DNA of 64,000 bases from Microseira sp003486305 (GCA_031969655.1 DALYJX010000007.1:1-64000), one strand, 5' to 3'; positions 43,468-52,392 are shown, counted from the first letter of the stretch. Notes: a model not told the origin generated them from the sequence alone. Numbers and translations are program-made.

Positions 43468-44358
43468 TTAAGCAAAAGAGCGACGCAACAAAGGCTGAAT
43501 GCTCACCAAAGCCACCACATCCAGCACCAACAATATTAACAGCGCCCAGCCTAAAGAAACAGTACCCCAAGGAGCCTGCATTACTACACTGCTAAATGCC
43601 CAACTGTTATGAAGATATACGTAACGAATCGGCTCAATTGCGTAACTCAGTGGATTGAGACTAGCAATTGTTTGCAACCAATTGGGCATAAAAGAAAGAG
43701 GAGCAAGCGCAGTACTGGCAAACAACAAAGGTAAGTTAGTCACAAAAATTACCGCCAGCAATTCAATGTGACCGGGAAGCGCAAAAGCCAAACCCAAACT
43801 TAAAGCAGTTACCCCTACAACCAGCAACAAAACAATCAGCGTTATCAAACCCAAACCAATAGGATCTGGCAATCCCACACCAAGCATGGCACTCGCTGCG
43901 ACGATTGCTGCCGTTTGAATTCCACTGAGGGTAACAATAAAAATAGCCGAAGCGAAAACAATAGAAAACCGCGACGCTAGAGGCGCAACCAACAAGCGAT
44001 TGAGAAAGCCAAATTCCCGGTCAAACATCACCGGCAACCCAGCATTCAGCGCCCCGCTAAAAGCGGTAAAAACAATTATCCCAGCTATCAAAAATTGTCC
44101 GTAATCGACACTATTACCGAACATCCCTTTAGGAGCATTCTGAAACAGCGCCCCGAACAAGACTAACCAAATCAGAGGTTGAATCACCCCAGCAATTAAA
44201 GTTGAAGGTCGTCGCTGTAGTTGAATAAACAAGCGACGAGTTAAAGCCAAAGTTTCTTGCACCAACTCCCCAAAAAAACTAGATGCAGCCAAATTAGATT
44301 GAGTCGCCGACTCTGGCTGCCAATTAATCTCAGATGGAGAAGAATTCGTAGTAGTCAT
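43468..44358 (-). CDS. ABC-2 type exporter permease (DrrB-like)
   Basis: 296 residues with six predicted membrane helices: QPLIWLVLFGALF, FLIAGIIVFTAFSGALNAG, FSIVFASAIFIVTLSG, LGLITLIVLLLVVGVTALSL, LLAVIFVTNLPLLFASTALA and WALLILLVLDVVALVSIQ. The EFGFLNRLLVAPLASR motif after helix two is the DrrB-type ABC-2 signature. It partners with the ATPase upstream at 44526-45545. It probably exports lipids, glycolipids or drugs; substrate unknown. A palindrome lies between the two genes. Confidence 0.93.
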   Translation of the reverse strand: MTTTNSSPSEINWQPESATQSNLAASSFFGELVQETLALTRRLFIQLQRRPSTLIAGVIQPLIWLVLFGALFQNAPKGMFGNSVDYGQFLIAGIIVFTAFSGALNAGLPVMFDREFGFLNRLLVAPLASRFSIVFASAIFIVTLSGIQTAAIVAASAMLGVGLPDPIGLGLITLIVLLLVVGVTALSLGLAFALPGHIELLAVIFVTNLPLLFASTALAPLSFMPNWLQTIASLNPLSYAIEPIRYVYLHNSWAFSSVVMQAPWGTVSLGWALLILLVLDVVALVSIQPLLRRSFA

Positions 44359-44420
44359 CTTTCTTATCCTTCGCGTCCTTCGCGTCGATAGCGGTTCAAA
44401 ATAGATCTCTCCAAAAACTC

Positions 44421-44516
44421 TTGTGGGGTGGGCGTCTCGCCCGCCTTAGACTTGATTAGCCCGCTTTTCTGGAGAGGTCTAAGAGATCTAGGGCAGGCAA
44501 GATGCCTACCCCACAA
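44421..44516. repeat. TGTGGGGTGGGC palindromic repeat between exporter genes
   Basis: TTGTGGGGTGGGCGTCTCGC and the near-complement GATGCCTACCCCACAA, with GGGCAGGCAAGATGCC inside, form a 96-bp foldback. The sequence type is a common cyanobacterial intergenic repeat. Confidence 0.78.
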
Positions 44517-44525
44517 TTGAGCAGG

Positions 44526-45545
44526 CTATCTCATATTTTGTTTCTTTTCAGCCTTTGGATCGCGAGTACCCACGGCGGCAAGTTCAGCATCCATTAGAGT
44601 TCTACCCGTTGCTGCCAGGTAGACATCATCTAAACTAGGGCGAGATTGAGCAATGCCGAAAGTAGGTAATCCAGCATCGCGGAGAGATTGCTGGATAGTT
44701 AAAAGCGCGTCGCTTTGAGGTTTTACGACTAAGTTTAGCGAGTTACCTTGGGCGGTGTTGAGGATAACTTCTTGCACGAAAGGTAACGCTTGCAGCATTT
44801 CTTTGGCTTTTGCGGCTTCTTCCTCTGGGGTGAATTCGCGGATGCGGAGAGTGATGCGATCGCCTCCCACCCGATCCTTTAACTCAGAAGGCGTCCCAGA
44901 AGCAATAACCACGCCTTTGTCAATAATTGCCACCCGATTCGCCAAAGCGTCGATTTCCTCTAAATAATGGCTCGTCATCAAAACGGTAATACCAGAATCC
45001 CGCAATTGACGCAAGACATTCCACATCACCACGCGGCTTTCGATATCTAACCCTACCGTCGGTTCGTCCAAAACCAGCACATCGGGTTTGTGCAACAATC
45101 CTGCGGCTAAATCTATCCTGCGGCGGATGCCACCGGAATAAGTACCCGTTTTTTTATCCGCCCATTCTTCTAATCCCAGCAATTTCAGCATCGCGTTAAT
45201 CCGGTCTTTCGCCACAGCGCCTTTAAGGTGGTAGAGTGCGGCTTGCAGTTGCAAAAGTTCTCGCCCGGTGAGTATTTTATCGATGGCGACTTCTTGGGCG
45301 ACGTAACCGAGACGCTGACGCACTGCTTTCGGATTGGCGGTGACGGAGATACCGGAGACTTCGAGTTTGCCAGCATCTGGGGCGGCGAGGGTGCAGAGAC
45401 AGCGGATAGTGGTAGTTTTACCAGCGCCGTTGGGGCCAAGCAAGCCGAAAATTTCCCCCGCTTCTACTTGGAAGGATACGTCTTTGACGGCTTCGACGTT
45501 GCCGTAGCGTTTTTGGAGTTTTTCGATTAATACGGCAGCAGCCAT
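44526..45545 (-). CDS. ABC-2 exporter ATPase (DrrA-like)
   Basis: 339 residues from the ATG at 45545. Walker A is GLLGPNGAGKTTTIR near residue 37, the signature is TYSGGIRRRIDLAAGLLHKP, Walker B is VLVLDEPTVGLD, and the switch is LMTSHYLEE. The C-terminal extension (DDVYLAATGRTLMD) is typical of DrrA-type exporter ATPases. It powers the permease encoded 167 bp downstream on the same strand. Confidence 0.95.
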   Translation of the reverse strand: MAAAVLIEKLQKRYGNVEAVKDVSFQVEAGEIFGLLGPNGAGKTTTIRCLCTLAAPDAGKLEVSGISVTANPKAVRQRLGYVAQEVAIDKILTGRELLQLQAALYHLKGAVAKDRINAMLKLLGLEEWADKKTGTYSGGIRRRIDLAAGLLHKPDVLVLDEPTVGLDIESRVVMWNVLRQLRDSGITVLMTSHYLEEIDALANRVAIIDKGVVIASGTPSELKDRVGGDRITLRIREFTPEEEAAKAKEMLQALPFVQEVILNTAQGNSLNLVVKPQSDALLTIQQSLRDAGLPTFGIAQSRPSLDDVYLAATGRTLMDAELAAVGTRDPKAEKKQNMR

Positions 45546-45627
45546 GATTTTGTTATGGTTGAGGTTGCGATACAAATCTATACAATCTTTTTCTCTATTG
45601 TAAGACGAGGCAGACAACCCAACCTAA

Positions 45628-45753
45628 TCCCCAGGTTGAAACCCGATCGCCCATCGCCCAGATGCCCCCAGGTTGAAACCCGATTGCCCAGATGCCCCCA
45701 GGTTGAAACCTGGGGCTATACAAACGAAGTCCGCCTGCGCGGACTGAATATAA
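45628..45753. repeat. CCCCAGGTTGAAACC direct/inverted repeat cluster
   Basis: CCCCAGGTTGAAACC occurs three times. The last copy continues to a perfect hairpin (CCCCAGGTTGAAACCTGGGG) and is followed by the palindrome GTCCGCCTGCGCGGAC. It lies in the shared upstream region of the exporter ATPase and the toxin-antitoxin pair. Confidence 0.8.
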
Positions 45754-45858
45754 GGTGCGTGCTTGCCACTTCCTCTGCGCCCATAAAGGGCGTCAGGATA
45801 AGACTGCTCGATGGTTCGCTAGAATTGATTGAAGTTTATTTTGTCTGACATAGAAACA

Positions 45859-46080
45859 ATGCTAAATATTGAATATCTTACGAATAAAGATGGAGATGCG
45901 ATCGCAGTAGTTATTCCGATTGACCTGTGGCGACAACTGCTACCTATACCTACTGAAGATGCATCCTTGGAAGAACTTCAAGAAGCGGTCGAAGACTATT
46001 GCCTGAACAAAGCAATGGATGAAGCTGTTAATAGTCCCTTGTTAACTCGCTCGGAAGCCTTAGCTTATCTTGAGGAATAA
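45859..46080 (+). CDS. Antitoxin-like protein of a RelE-type pair
   Basis: 73 residues from the ATG at 45859. A short beta/helix start (NIEYLTNKDGDAIAVVIPID) is followed by an acidic helical tail (EDASLEELQEAVEDYCLNKA, then LTRSEALAYLEE), as in Phd/RelB-like antitoxins. It lies 5 bp upstream of a RelE-type toxin gene on the same strand, which is the main evidence. The antitoxin subfamily is not resolved. Confidence 0.78.
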   Translation: MLNIEYLTNKDGDAIAVVIPIDLWRQLLPIPTEDASLEELQEAVEDYCLNKAMDEAVNSPLLTRSEALAYLEE

Positions 46081-46085
46081 TTATC

Positions 46086-46355
46086 TTGGAAGTTCAATAC
46101 CGTCAGACTTTTTTAAAAGACCTGAAGCAACTCAAGAGTTCCACATCATACCAACGCATCTACGAACTTGCGTTTATAACTTTAGAAGCAATCAACAGCT
46201 TGGAGGAGATTCCTGATATTAAAGCCATGAAAGCTTACGCTGGTCGGTATCGCATCCGCATCGGCGATTACCGTATTGGAATAGAGGTTAACGGAGATGT
46301 TATAGAAGTGATGCGCGTTTTACACCGTCGGGAATTTTATCGTTATTTTACCTAA
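46086..46355 (+). CDS. RelE/ParE-superfamily toxin
   Basis: 89 residues from TTG at 46086. The RelE-type order is present: VQYRQTFLKDLKQLKSS, then KAMKAYAGRYRIRIGDYRIG and a final VMRVLHRREFYRYF. These carry the Arg/Lys/Tyr residues used by ribosome-dependent mRNA interferases. The cognate antitoxin is immediately upstream. The subfamily and activity are inferred from sequence and context. Confidence 0.88.
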   Translation: MEVQYRQTFLKDLKQLKSSTSYQRIYELAFITLEAINSLEEIPDIKAMKAYAGRYRIRIGDYRIGIEVNGDVIEVMRVLHRREFYRYFT

Positions 46356-46386
46356 GTATTGGCAATCAAGATTTGTAAAAGAGAAA

Positions 46387-46640
46387 TGCGATCGCGTAGC
46401 GGCTCGGCTGAGCGCTCGCCGAAGTCGTGCCGTAGGCATATCGCTATCCATGCAATTATCTCCTCGCTTGGTATATGCTGCCTTGTGCGATCGCGATAGC
46501 GATGCGTAGCATTATCGCTCTTTCCCAAAGCCTTACCAAACGCCGATGAATGTTGGGTTTCGTCCCTCCCTCAACCCAACCTACGGGAGAAAGGCGATAA
46601 TGCGACCCATCGCTATCGCGATCGCGCTATGGTATGATTA
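46387..46640. repeat. HIP1-rich palindromic repeat cluster
   Basis: Several foldbacks occur. GCGATCGCGTAGCGGCTCGG with GCCGTAGGCATATCGC is one. Others are GCGATCGCGATAGCGATGCG and, near 46600-46625, CGCTATCGCGATCGCGC. The GGCATATCGC end resembles the 32-bp insertion in the SH3 gene at 52163-52200. No gene is seen between 46356 and 46677. Confidence 0.65.
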
Positions 46641-46677
46641 ATAAATAAAAATTAATTTATAACATGAGTGAGAGGAA

Positions 46678-47058
46678 GTGATTCCAGAATTTGATGAAAA
46701 TGGCAATTTACCACCAGGAGTTCATTTTTGCGAATGGGAGGAGTTTAAGGAGAGATTTAATACTAATCTTAGAAGACAGAGGATGATAAATGGGTTATAA
46801 CTGGCAATATCTCAGTTAAAAGCAGCAGGTTGTAGGACTATTTATATTAATGGTAGTTTTGTTACAATTGAACCAAACCCTAACGATTTTGATGCTTGTT
46901 ACGATCGCGAAACTGTAGACATGGATAATTTGAGAGTTAATGCTCCTCGATTGTTCAATCATTATGACCGGAATGCCCAAAAAGCAAAATATGAACTGAA
47001 GGAAAGTGCAAAAAAATTGCATGAACAAAGAATGAAAAAGGCAAGTAAAGCATCTTAA
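46678..47058 (+). pseudogene. DUF6932-like gene with an in-frame stop
   Basis: Read from GTG at 46678: IPEFDENGNLPPGVHFCEWE, then EEFKERFNTNLRRQ. A TAA follows at 46798-46800, and the frame continues with LAISQLKAAGCRTIYINGSF and PNDFDACYDRET to a TAA at 47056-47058. The whole follows the pattern of small DUF6932/nucleotidyltransferase-like proteins, with the G-S-F and D-x-D positions of that fold. One nonsense codon breaks it. It lies next to toxin-antitoxin and nuclease genes. The 126 codons are otherwise intact, so decay is recent or the stop is a sequencing error. Confidence 0.7.
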
Positions 47059-47138
47059 AAAGATGTTTTTCAAAACAAAGTGATGAATAGGTGGGGGTTG
47101 TTGGCTGTGAATTAGATAGGGGGGCGATCGCTCAAAGC

Positions 47139-48693
47139 TTAATTTTTATATCCTGTATTGCAGTATGGATGCGTTATCTGTCCATTATCTAAAGTTCCCA
47201 ATCCACCATCTTCTTTCCGCTGTATATGATCGATAGAAATTGAGTTTCTATGAATTAATCCGTTGCATATTTTACAGCGTGGTACACTCAGCAAAGCCTC
47301 TTTTATATAAATCTCACTCTTTTTATTTGTTTTGAATTCTTTTGTAGATGAAATAATTGACTGCTCTTTATTACGAACAGTTAAATAATTAAAATCATGG
47401 CTAGATATAATTTCGTTTATAGTGTCATCAATAGTTTTTCCTGCTTTTAAATGAATCAAAAATTGCTCGAAAAACTTCGATATGTGTTTGTAACTTTTCT
47501 GAACATCCCTATGTTTTTCATAAATCTGCTTAATTAAATAATCGTAATTTTGAAGAAAATATTCAAATTTTTCTCTAACCTCTATGAAATCATTAAACTT
47601 TTTTCTTTCATCTAGTTTCATGACAAAATCAACAACAGCAAAGAAAGAGACTGTTCTGTGTCGTCCATCTTGTGAATAGAAATATACAATCGGATGTAAG
47701 CCTAAAGACGATGGTTGATTGCTATTTAATTTATAGGCAATTTTTCTAACATTTTTTAAAAATTTTATTGTTGTTTCACCTGTAAGATCGTCATCAACTC
47801 CCCTATTGTTAAAATCTATTTTGTTAACAATATTTACAAAATCTAATATTAATGGTAAAGTTTGAGCAGAATACAATTTTCCCCCCACTGGTAGGTCTAG
47901 AGTTTTGATTGGAGTCTGCAACTTTGGTTCAAAAAGTATATCATTAATTTCTTTAGCTATTTCTTGAATTTGAGCTTGTATTTCCTTTGAAAACAATGAC
48001 CAATATTTATGTCCTTTGCCGCTTCTTATTATTGCGCGTGCTGCAATGCTATTAGGTTTTTTCCTTGATTCAAGAAGTTTTAGCTCAGTTTTGTCAATTG
48101 GGGCAGCTTGTTGATTTATTTTGAAAAATGAATTTTCTGCTTTACTTGCATCACCTTCAACCCATTGAAGCTGAATGGCTAATGCTGCTAAACTTTTTGC
48201 ATATTTTACAATTTCTGGTTTAACTTTATCAGGGTGTGTGAGAGCTAATCTAAAATCCTCATATGAGCCAACTTTTCTGTTTATCAGTTTTCGTGTTTCT
48301 TCAGCAATCTCTAGTTGTTCATCAGGAATTACACCGTCATAAAAATGTTTTGATATTTGTCCATCACCGTAATCATCGTTGACCCAAGCAAACAATGCAC
48401 TCAATCGATGACTTCCATCAATCACGAATAAGTATCCACTTGTATTTCGCCACAAAATGATTGCAGGTATCAAATCACCTTCGATAAAACTTTTGATTAA
48501 TTCGCAAATTCTTTGGCTATCCCATTCATTAGTTTCTCTTTGGAAATCTGGTTTTCTGATATTTGAGTAAAAAAAATGAATCTTTTTTAAGATCTTCAAT
48601 AGAAATTGTTTCTTTTTTCTTACCTGGATTTAGATTTTCTTCTACTTCAAAATCTTCTCGCTGAATCAGAGCATCTAGATTAACTTTAGTCAT
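47139..48693 (-). pseudogene. DUF262-HNH nuclease gene with a frameshift near its start
   Basis: The main frame (47139-48599) codes 486 codons. It has the DUF262/ParB-like motif VIDGSHRLSALFAWVNDD, a long helical middle and a C-terminal HNH (CKICNGLIHRNSISIDHIQR with N at LDNGQ and H at THPYCN). The natural N-terminus is in another frame, from ATG 48693 (TKVNLDALIQREDFEVEENL through ETISIEDLKK). The two frames meet at a run of eight T. With seven T they read DSFFYSNIRKPDFQRE continuously. So one extra T breaks the gene, unless the base is a sequencing error or a phase-variable tract. DUF262/HNH proteins often act in anti-phage defence against modified DNA. Confidence 0.82.
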
Positions 48694-48818
48694 GATGTTT
48701 TTCTATACACTTAAATCAATTAGGTATCGGCTAAGCAGTGGTTGAACACAAGGCTGAGGACTTTTGCTCAAGGGGCGCGCCTATGCCAGGGACAGAAAAG
48801 GATATGGAGATTGCCCCT

Positions 48819-49079
48819 ATGACTCAGACTCTCTATCTCCAGGGCAGTGGTTTGTACGTTCAAACCCCTAAGCTATAGAAAATCTCCTTTACCCTCAAGC
48901 ACACCCAGGTACAAGCAAGGATTTCGGGGAACATATCGCAGGTGGAAGTTACCCAGAGCTTTAAAAATCTCTTCACAACCACCGTGAAAGCATTATACAC
49001 CTTCCCATTGCCCGATGAAGTAGCCATCTATGATACTGATTCGCGCCTAAGCGATCGCAACCTCTATCTAAACTCATAA
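48819..49079 (+). pseudogene. VIT-domain protein fragment, decayed
   Basis: From ATG 48819 the frame reads TQTLYLQGSGLYVQTPKL, hits TAG at 48876, then continues KISFTLKHTQVQARISGN, VEVTQSFKNLFTTTVKALYT and FPLPDEVAIYDTDSRLSDRN. That is the start of a VIT (vault/inter-alpha-trypsin) domain. It stops at 49079 without the von Willebrand-type part. The remnant has a nonsense codon and a truncated 3' end, where it overlaps the HicA-like gene by a few bases. Confidence 0.78.
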
Positions 49080-49292
49080 CCCCTCCCACTGATCTATACT
49101 GATGTTGGCTTGACGTAAGATCCTAGCCAATAAACCTTTGCTAATATCTCCCTGATGTGGATTGGGGATTGTTAACTTCAATTCTGCTTTTACCATGTAC
49201 TGATGCTTACCGCCAGGGTAAGGGCCTTCAAAACCCGCCTCTTTTAAGTAACGAACTAAATCCCACCGATTAATTGCTCCGAATTGTGGCAT
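49074..49292 (-). CDS. HicA-type mRNA interferase toxin
   Basis: 72 residues. The HicA/YcfA double-stranded RNA-binding-like fold is visible. It has LVRYLKEAGFEGPYPGGKHQ (the catalytic His in GKHQ) and LTIPNPHQGDISKGLLARIL. It degrades mRNA when free of its partner. The HicB-like gene upstream shares one base with its start. The order, antitoxin then toxin, is reversed from Escherichia coli but common elsewhere. Confidence 0.9.
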   Translation of the reverse strand: MPQFGAINRWDLVRYLKEAGFEGPYPGGKHQYMVKAELKLTIPNPHQGDISKGLLARILRQANISIDQWEGL

Positions 49293-49534
49293 CAGGCAAC
49301 CTCTTTTGTGAAATTCAGATCGATTCCGTCAAGAATGGGTAGAGTATGACCTAAGCGCAGCCCTAAAATAATCCATCCTTCTAGAGCATCTTGCAAGTCC
49401 TCGCGGCAAGTTTCCAGTGTTGCAGCATTTGCCCAAACACCTTGACACTCAGGAATTTCGCCATAAAAAGTACCATCTTCAAGCAACTCGTAGGTTGCTT
49501 TCTGCATTGCTGTATGGATGTAATTGGTCAGCAT
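49292..49534 (-). CDS. HicB-type antitoxin
   Basis: 80 residues. KATYELLEDGTFYGEIPECQ is followed by GVWANAATLETCREDLQDAL and EGWIILGLRLGHTLP, the compact HicB fold. It neutralises the HicA-like toxin encoded immediately downstream. It is short and lacks an obvious C-terminal DNA-binding domain, so autoregulation is not certain. Confidence 0.88.
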   Translation of the reverse strand: MLTNYIHTAMQKATYELLEDGTFYGEIPECQGVWANAATLETCREDLQDALEGWIILGLRLGHTLPILDGIDLNFTKEVA

Positions 49535-49647
49535 TTTAGTCGTTTTTCCAACTGCATTTATTATATAGGTTAACGTAAGTTGCTAGTTATCTCAAACAGG
49601 CTGCTAATGGCTAATGGCTAACTGCAAGCTGTCAGGAAAAATGCTCA

Positions 49648-49684
49648 AATTAGCAATTAGCAATTAGCAATTAGCAATTAGCAA
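49648..49684. repeat. STRR array (CAATTAG)
   Basis: Five copies of CAATTAG/AATTAGC lie between the HicAB genes and the DUF1838 gene, with TAATGGC units just upstream (about 49602-49620). Confidence 0.85.
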
Positions 49685-49718
49685 CACCCTAGTTTATAAC
49701 TAGCAACTCGCGCTAAAA

Positions 49719-50525
49719 TCAACAAGTTTCTTCTATTGGGAAAACATCTCCCCTCAAATACGAATCAAAATGTTTCTTAAAATACAGCGTACTCGTCATG
49801 TTTGGTTCATCGCTTTCTGAAGGAGCGAATTCATAAATCGGTAGTTTTTCCCTCACAAGATTGACCAACTTTGGATGCAACTGCTCGAATAATTCTACCC
49901 TCGATATAGTTGTTTCAAACCTCAATCGTGCTGGATGACCATATCCTAACTTCATCCAAGGCATCCAGGGACAATCTCTCGCCCATTTAGCGGGTGGAAT
50001 ATCTGCAACACCGGGTCGGCTAATATGGGAAGTAAAATACTCAACTCCCTGGAATTTTTCGCCAGGGCAATAGTCCAAGTATTGAGGATTTCCGGCTAAA
50101 GGATGCGGATATTCCAAGGGAATTTCTAGCACAGAGGTGAGATATGCTTGACCCGCAGGAATAATAAATTTCTTTTCTTTAACAGCACCTTGTACAATTC
50201 GGTTAGCAATATGAACGACAGGTACGGTTTGACTTGCTTGAGGCGGCTGCCAATAATGCAGAATTTCTTGCGTCCTCGTGTCGCAAAATAAACCGATTTC
50301 TCGATTGATCCGATACCCCACTTCGCCGGATTCGGGATCGGATTTGAGCAATACTTTGGTTGCGTTCATGCCAATAATCGAGAATAATTTCTCCTTGGGC
50401 TTGTCTGGTGATTCTTGCCACCAAACTTCGCCCGACCAATTGTAATAAAGCTGTGACCCATGATTTTTTCTGTAAAAATCTAGGTTACTCAATTCATAAT
50501 CTTCTGATATCATGTCAGGTTTCAT
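49719..50525 (-). CDS. DUF1838 family protein
   Basis: 268 residues. Sequence follows the DUF1838 pattern (LYYNWSGEVWWQESPDKPKE, KLFSIIGMNATKVLLKSDPE, then SGEVGYRINREIGLFCD). The function is unknown in the family; some members are secreted, but this one has no signal peptide. Both candidate starts, ATG 50525 and ATG 50513, lie inside the TGATATCATGTC end of a repeat element (50505-50600). The real start may therefore have been replaced by repeat sequence. Confidence 0.82.
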   Translation of the reverse strand: MKPDMISEDYELSNLDFYRKNHGSQLYYNWSGEVWWQESPDKPKEKLFSIIGMNATKVLLKSDPESGEVGYRINREIGLFCDTRTQEILHYWQPPQASQTVPVVHIANRIVQGAVKEKKFIIPAGQAYLTSVLEIPLEYPHPLAGNPQYLDYCPGEKFQGVEYFTSHISRPGVADIPPAKWARDCPWMPWMKLGYGHPARLRFETTISRVELFEQLHPKLVNLVREKLPIYEFAPSESDEPNMTSTLYFKKHFDSYLRGDVFPIEETC

Positions 50526-50600
50526 CGGTAGCGTAAGCCGGGGCGGGTTTATTTATCCTTGGCGCTGCGATCAAAGATATCTCGTAAAACCCGCCCCTAC
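50505..50600. repeat. TIR150-type element with GGGGCGGGTTT core, right end missing
   Basis: The left TIR TGATATCATGTC is exact, followed by GGTTTCATCGGTAGCGTAAG as in the copy at 35736 (GGTAGCATCGGTAGCGTCAAG). The core is GGGGCGGGTTTATTTA with TAAAACCCGCCCCTAC. The right TIR is not seen. The element supplies the start codon of the DUF1838 gene. Confidence 0.8.
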
Positions 50601-50625
50601 ATTATCAAAAATTATATACAATTCC

Positions 50626-51294
50626 TCACCGTTCCCATTCAACCATCACAGATTTGATTTCGCGATCGCTATATGCAGCAAGTGTGGCTGAGGTGTGGTT
50701 ACCAGACCAACGAATGCCAATGAGATGATACTGATATTGCTCTCCATACTTGGCTCTAGCTAGCTCAATTGCTTTAGCGGCTGCATCGCCGTTGAGGGTA
50801 AAGTGCCAGGTAACGGTGAAGAAAATGACAACAGCAATTCCGATACCGAAAGCAAACTTAGGCGGGGAGGTGGGGTAGCCAGCGCTCTGGAGAGCCGCAA
50901 CAACTGATGGGGAGCGTAGTTGACGGTAAATCCAGGCAAGAAGTACAGTGGACACGACAGCGATCGCCAATGATATAACTGTATCAACTAGCCTAAATTT
51001 GAACTCCGCAACCCACAACCCAGGTGGATTCACGAAGGGAAGCAGCAGTAAGTTAGCTCCTATGAAGCTAAGCATAAAAGCAGAGAAACCAGTTATATAA
51101 TGCGCTACTTTGAGATTACCGCGTATTAGTAAGATGCCTATTACGACAGTGAGGATGTTGAAGTTGGATGAGTAGTTAAGGTTGTTGATCGTGCAATATA
51201 CCCACAAAGCAATGTCGATCGCACCCACTGCAACTAAAACTGCCCCGGCTTTTTTTAGTATTGCGCGGTAATTATTCATCTGACTGAATTCCAT
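50626..51294 (-). CDS. Four-helix membrane protein of unknown function
   Basis: 222 residues (start ATG 51294, or 51279). Membrane helices are visible at VLVAVGAIDIALWVYC, FNILTVVIGILLIRG, FSAFMLSFIGANLLLLPF and TVISLAIAVVSTVLLAWIY, with a fifth at FGIGIAVVIFFTVTWHF. A C-terminal soluble part (KAIELARAKYGEQYQYHLIG) follows. No family was recognised. It is adjacent to a likely lipoprotein gene on the same strand (19 bp). Confidence 0.7.
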   Translation of the reverse strand: MEFSQMNNYRAILKKAGAVLVAVGAIDIALWVYCTINNLNYSSNFNILTVVIGILLIRGNLKVAHYITGFSAFMLSFIGANLLLLPFVNPPGLWVAEFKFRLVDTVISLAIAVVSTVLLAWIYRQLRSPSVVAALQSAGYPTSPPKFAFGIGIAVVIFFTVTWHFTLNGDAAAKAIELARAKYGEQYQYHLIGIRWSGNHTSATLAAYSDREIKSVMVEWER

Positions 51295-51313
51295 CCATTT
51301 TCAGAGCATACTC

Positions 51314-51910
51314 CTAGTTATTAAACCCCCTCGTTCCTACGAATGTCAGGCTATATTTATTGCCAGAGAAAAAATTTTTTTGTTGATTATCATCGATTTT
51401 TTCCTCAATAAACCAACGCCAAACTACTCGTTTTATATTTTCATATCCACCTGTAATAGCTGAGACAACGAGGAGTTCTCCTGCTTGATTGGTAAACTCA
51501 AACCGACAAGGCCCTAATCCGGTTCCAGAACAAGATTTAACTTCGTAATACCCAAAATCAAATAACTCTTTGACAGAAGGATCTCTAAGGTCAGGTGGTT
51601 CGCCGAGTAAGTGGGGTTGCCAACCTTGTTGGATCAGAAGTTTTCTGGCTTCTAGATATTCCATTCCTTCTTCAAGACCAAACCGATCGGCAGGATTGGG
51701 AGAATTGTTATTCTGGACATTGATAGTTGAACTGTTTTGTTGTTGCTTGAATTGAACAGTTAGACTGGGAGTATTGATACTTTGACTGTTTTTACCTTGC
51801 TGCACGTTAGAAGTCGCAAGGCTTGTACATCCAGGTGCGATTATCCCAACTAAACCTGCGAGAATAACTGTTGTAATTCTAGACGAACCAAATCCCCAGT
51901 TTTTTGACAT
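51314..51910 (-). CDS. Possible lipoprotein, hypothetical
   Basis: About 198 residues from the ATG at 51910; starts at 51919 or 51940 are also open. The N-terminus (ITTVILAGLVGIIAPGCTSL) is a hydrophobic signal ending in Gly-Cys, although Pro before Gly makes the lipobox weak. The body has an Asn/Gln-rich linker and a folded region (GMEYLEARKLLIQQGWQPHL), with Cys residues in VKSCSGTGLGPCRFEF. It resembles small cyanobacterial secreted proteins, without a clear family. Confidence 0.65.
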   Translation of the reverse strand: MSKNWGFGSSRITTVILAGLVGIIAPGCTSLATSNVQQGKNSQSINTPSLTVQFKQQQNSSTINVQNNNSPNPADRFGLEEGMEYLEARKLLIQQGWQPHLLGEPPDLRDPSVKELFDFGYYEVKSCSGTGLGPCRFEFTNQAGELLVVSAITGGYENIKRVVWRWFIEEKIDDNQQKNFFSGNKYSLTFVGTRGFNN

Positions 51911-52162
51911 CATAATCATACAAACCTTTAGTAACGACAATCGCTGCGCCTAATTGTGTGGGCAAGTGATAATGCATCCTTGGGGCCATATTGATAGTAA
52001 ATCTTCTCGCACCCAACCTGTTGCATTACTGGGGAATTTGACGCGGTGCCAACGATATCCTTGGAACTCTTGGGACGACTCCTCTACTGTAACCAAATCG
52101 CCCGGAACTCCGTAGTGTAAAATGTTTCTGTCTAAGCCAGGAGCTGAGCGCACGTTAATTGT

Positions 52163-52200
52163 ATCGCCGCGTTCGCGAAGCGTGCCGGAGGCATATCGCC
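52163..52200. repeat. 32-bp palindromic insertion bounded by GGCGAT
   Basis: On the minus strand GGCGAT, then ATGCCTCCGGCACGCTTCGC and GAACGC, then GGCGAT again. The hexamer is duplicated on either side and 32 bp separates the copies. This type of sequence (GGCATATCGC, GCACGCTTCGC) recurs near 46430. Confidence 0.8.
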
Positions 52201-52392
52201 TACCAACGTTGCATAACGGTTCTGGCTTGGCTCAAATCTGGCTAAATTGCTGACTACCCAGCCTTCTGCTCTGCCTTGTACCTGCGATTGGCTAACGCCA
52301 GCGCTTCGCGATCGCACATAGTACCAATAGCCATCATTCGCTAGCCTAATATTCAAAACCTCCACATTGGAGTTGCGAGGTAATACTCTCGA

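Noticed and set aside
42896..43539. Two long overlapping plus-strand frames with 21-residue repeats
   Set aside because: They are produced by a 63-bp palindrome repeated eight times, a length divisible by three. No RBS, signal or family sequence supports coding.
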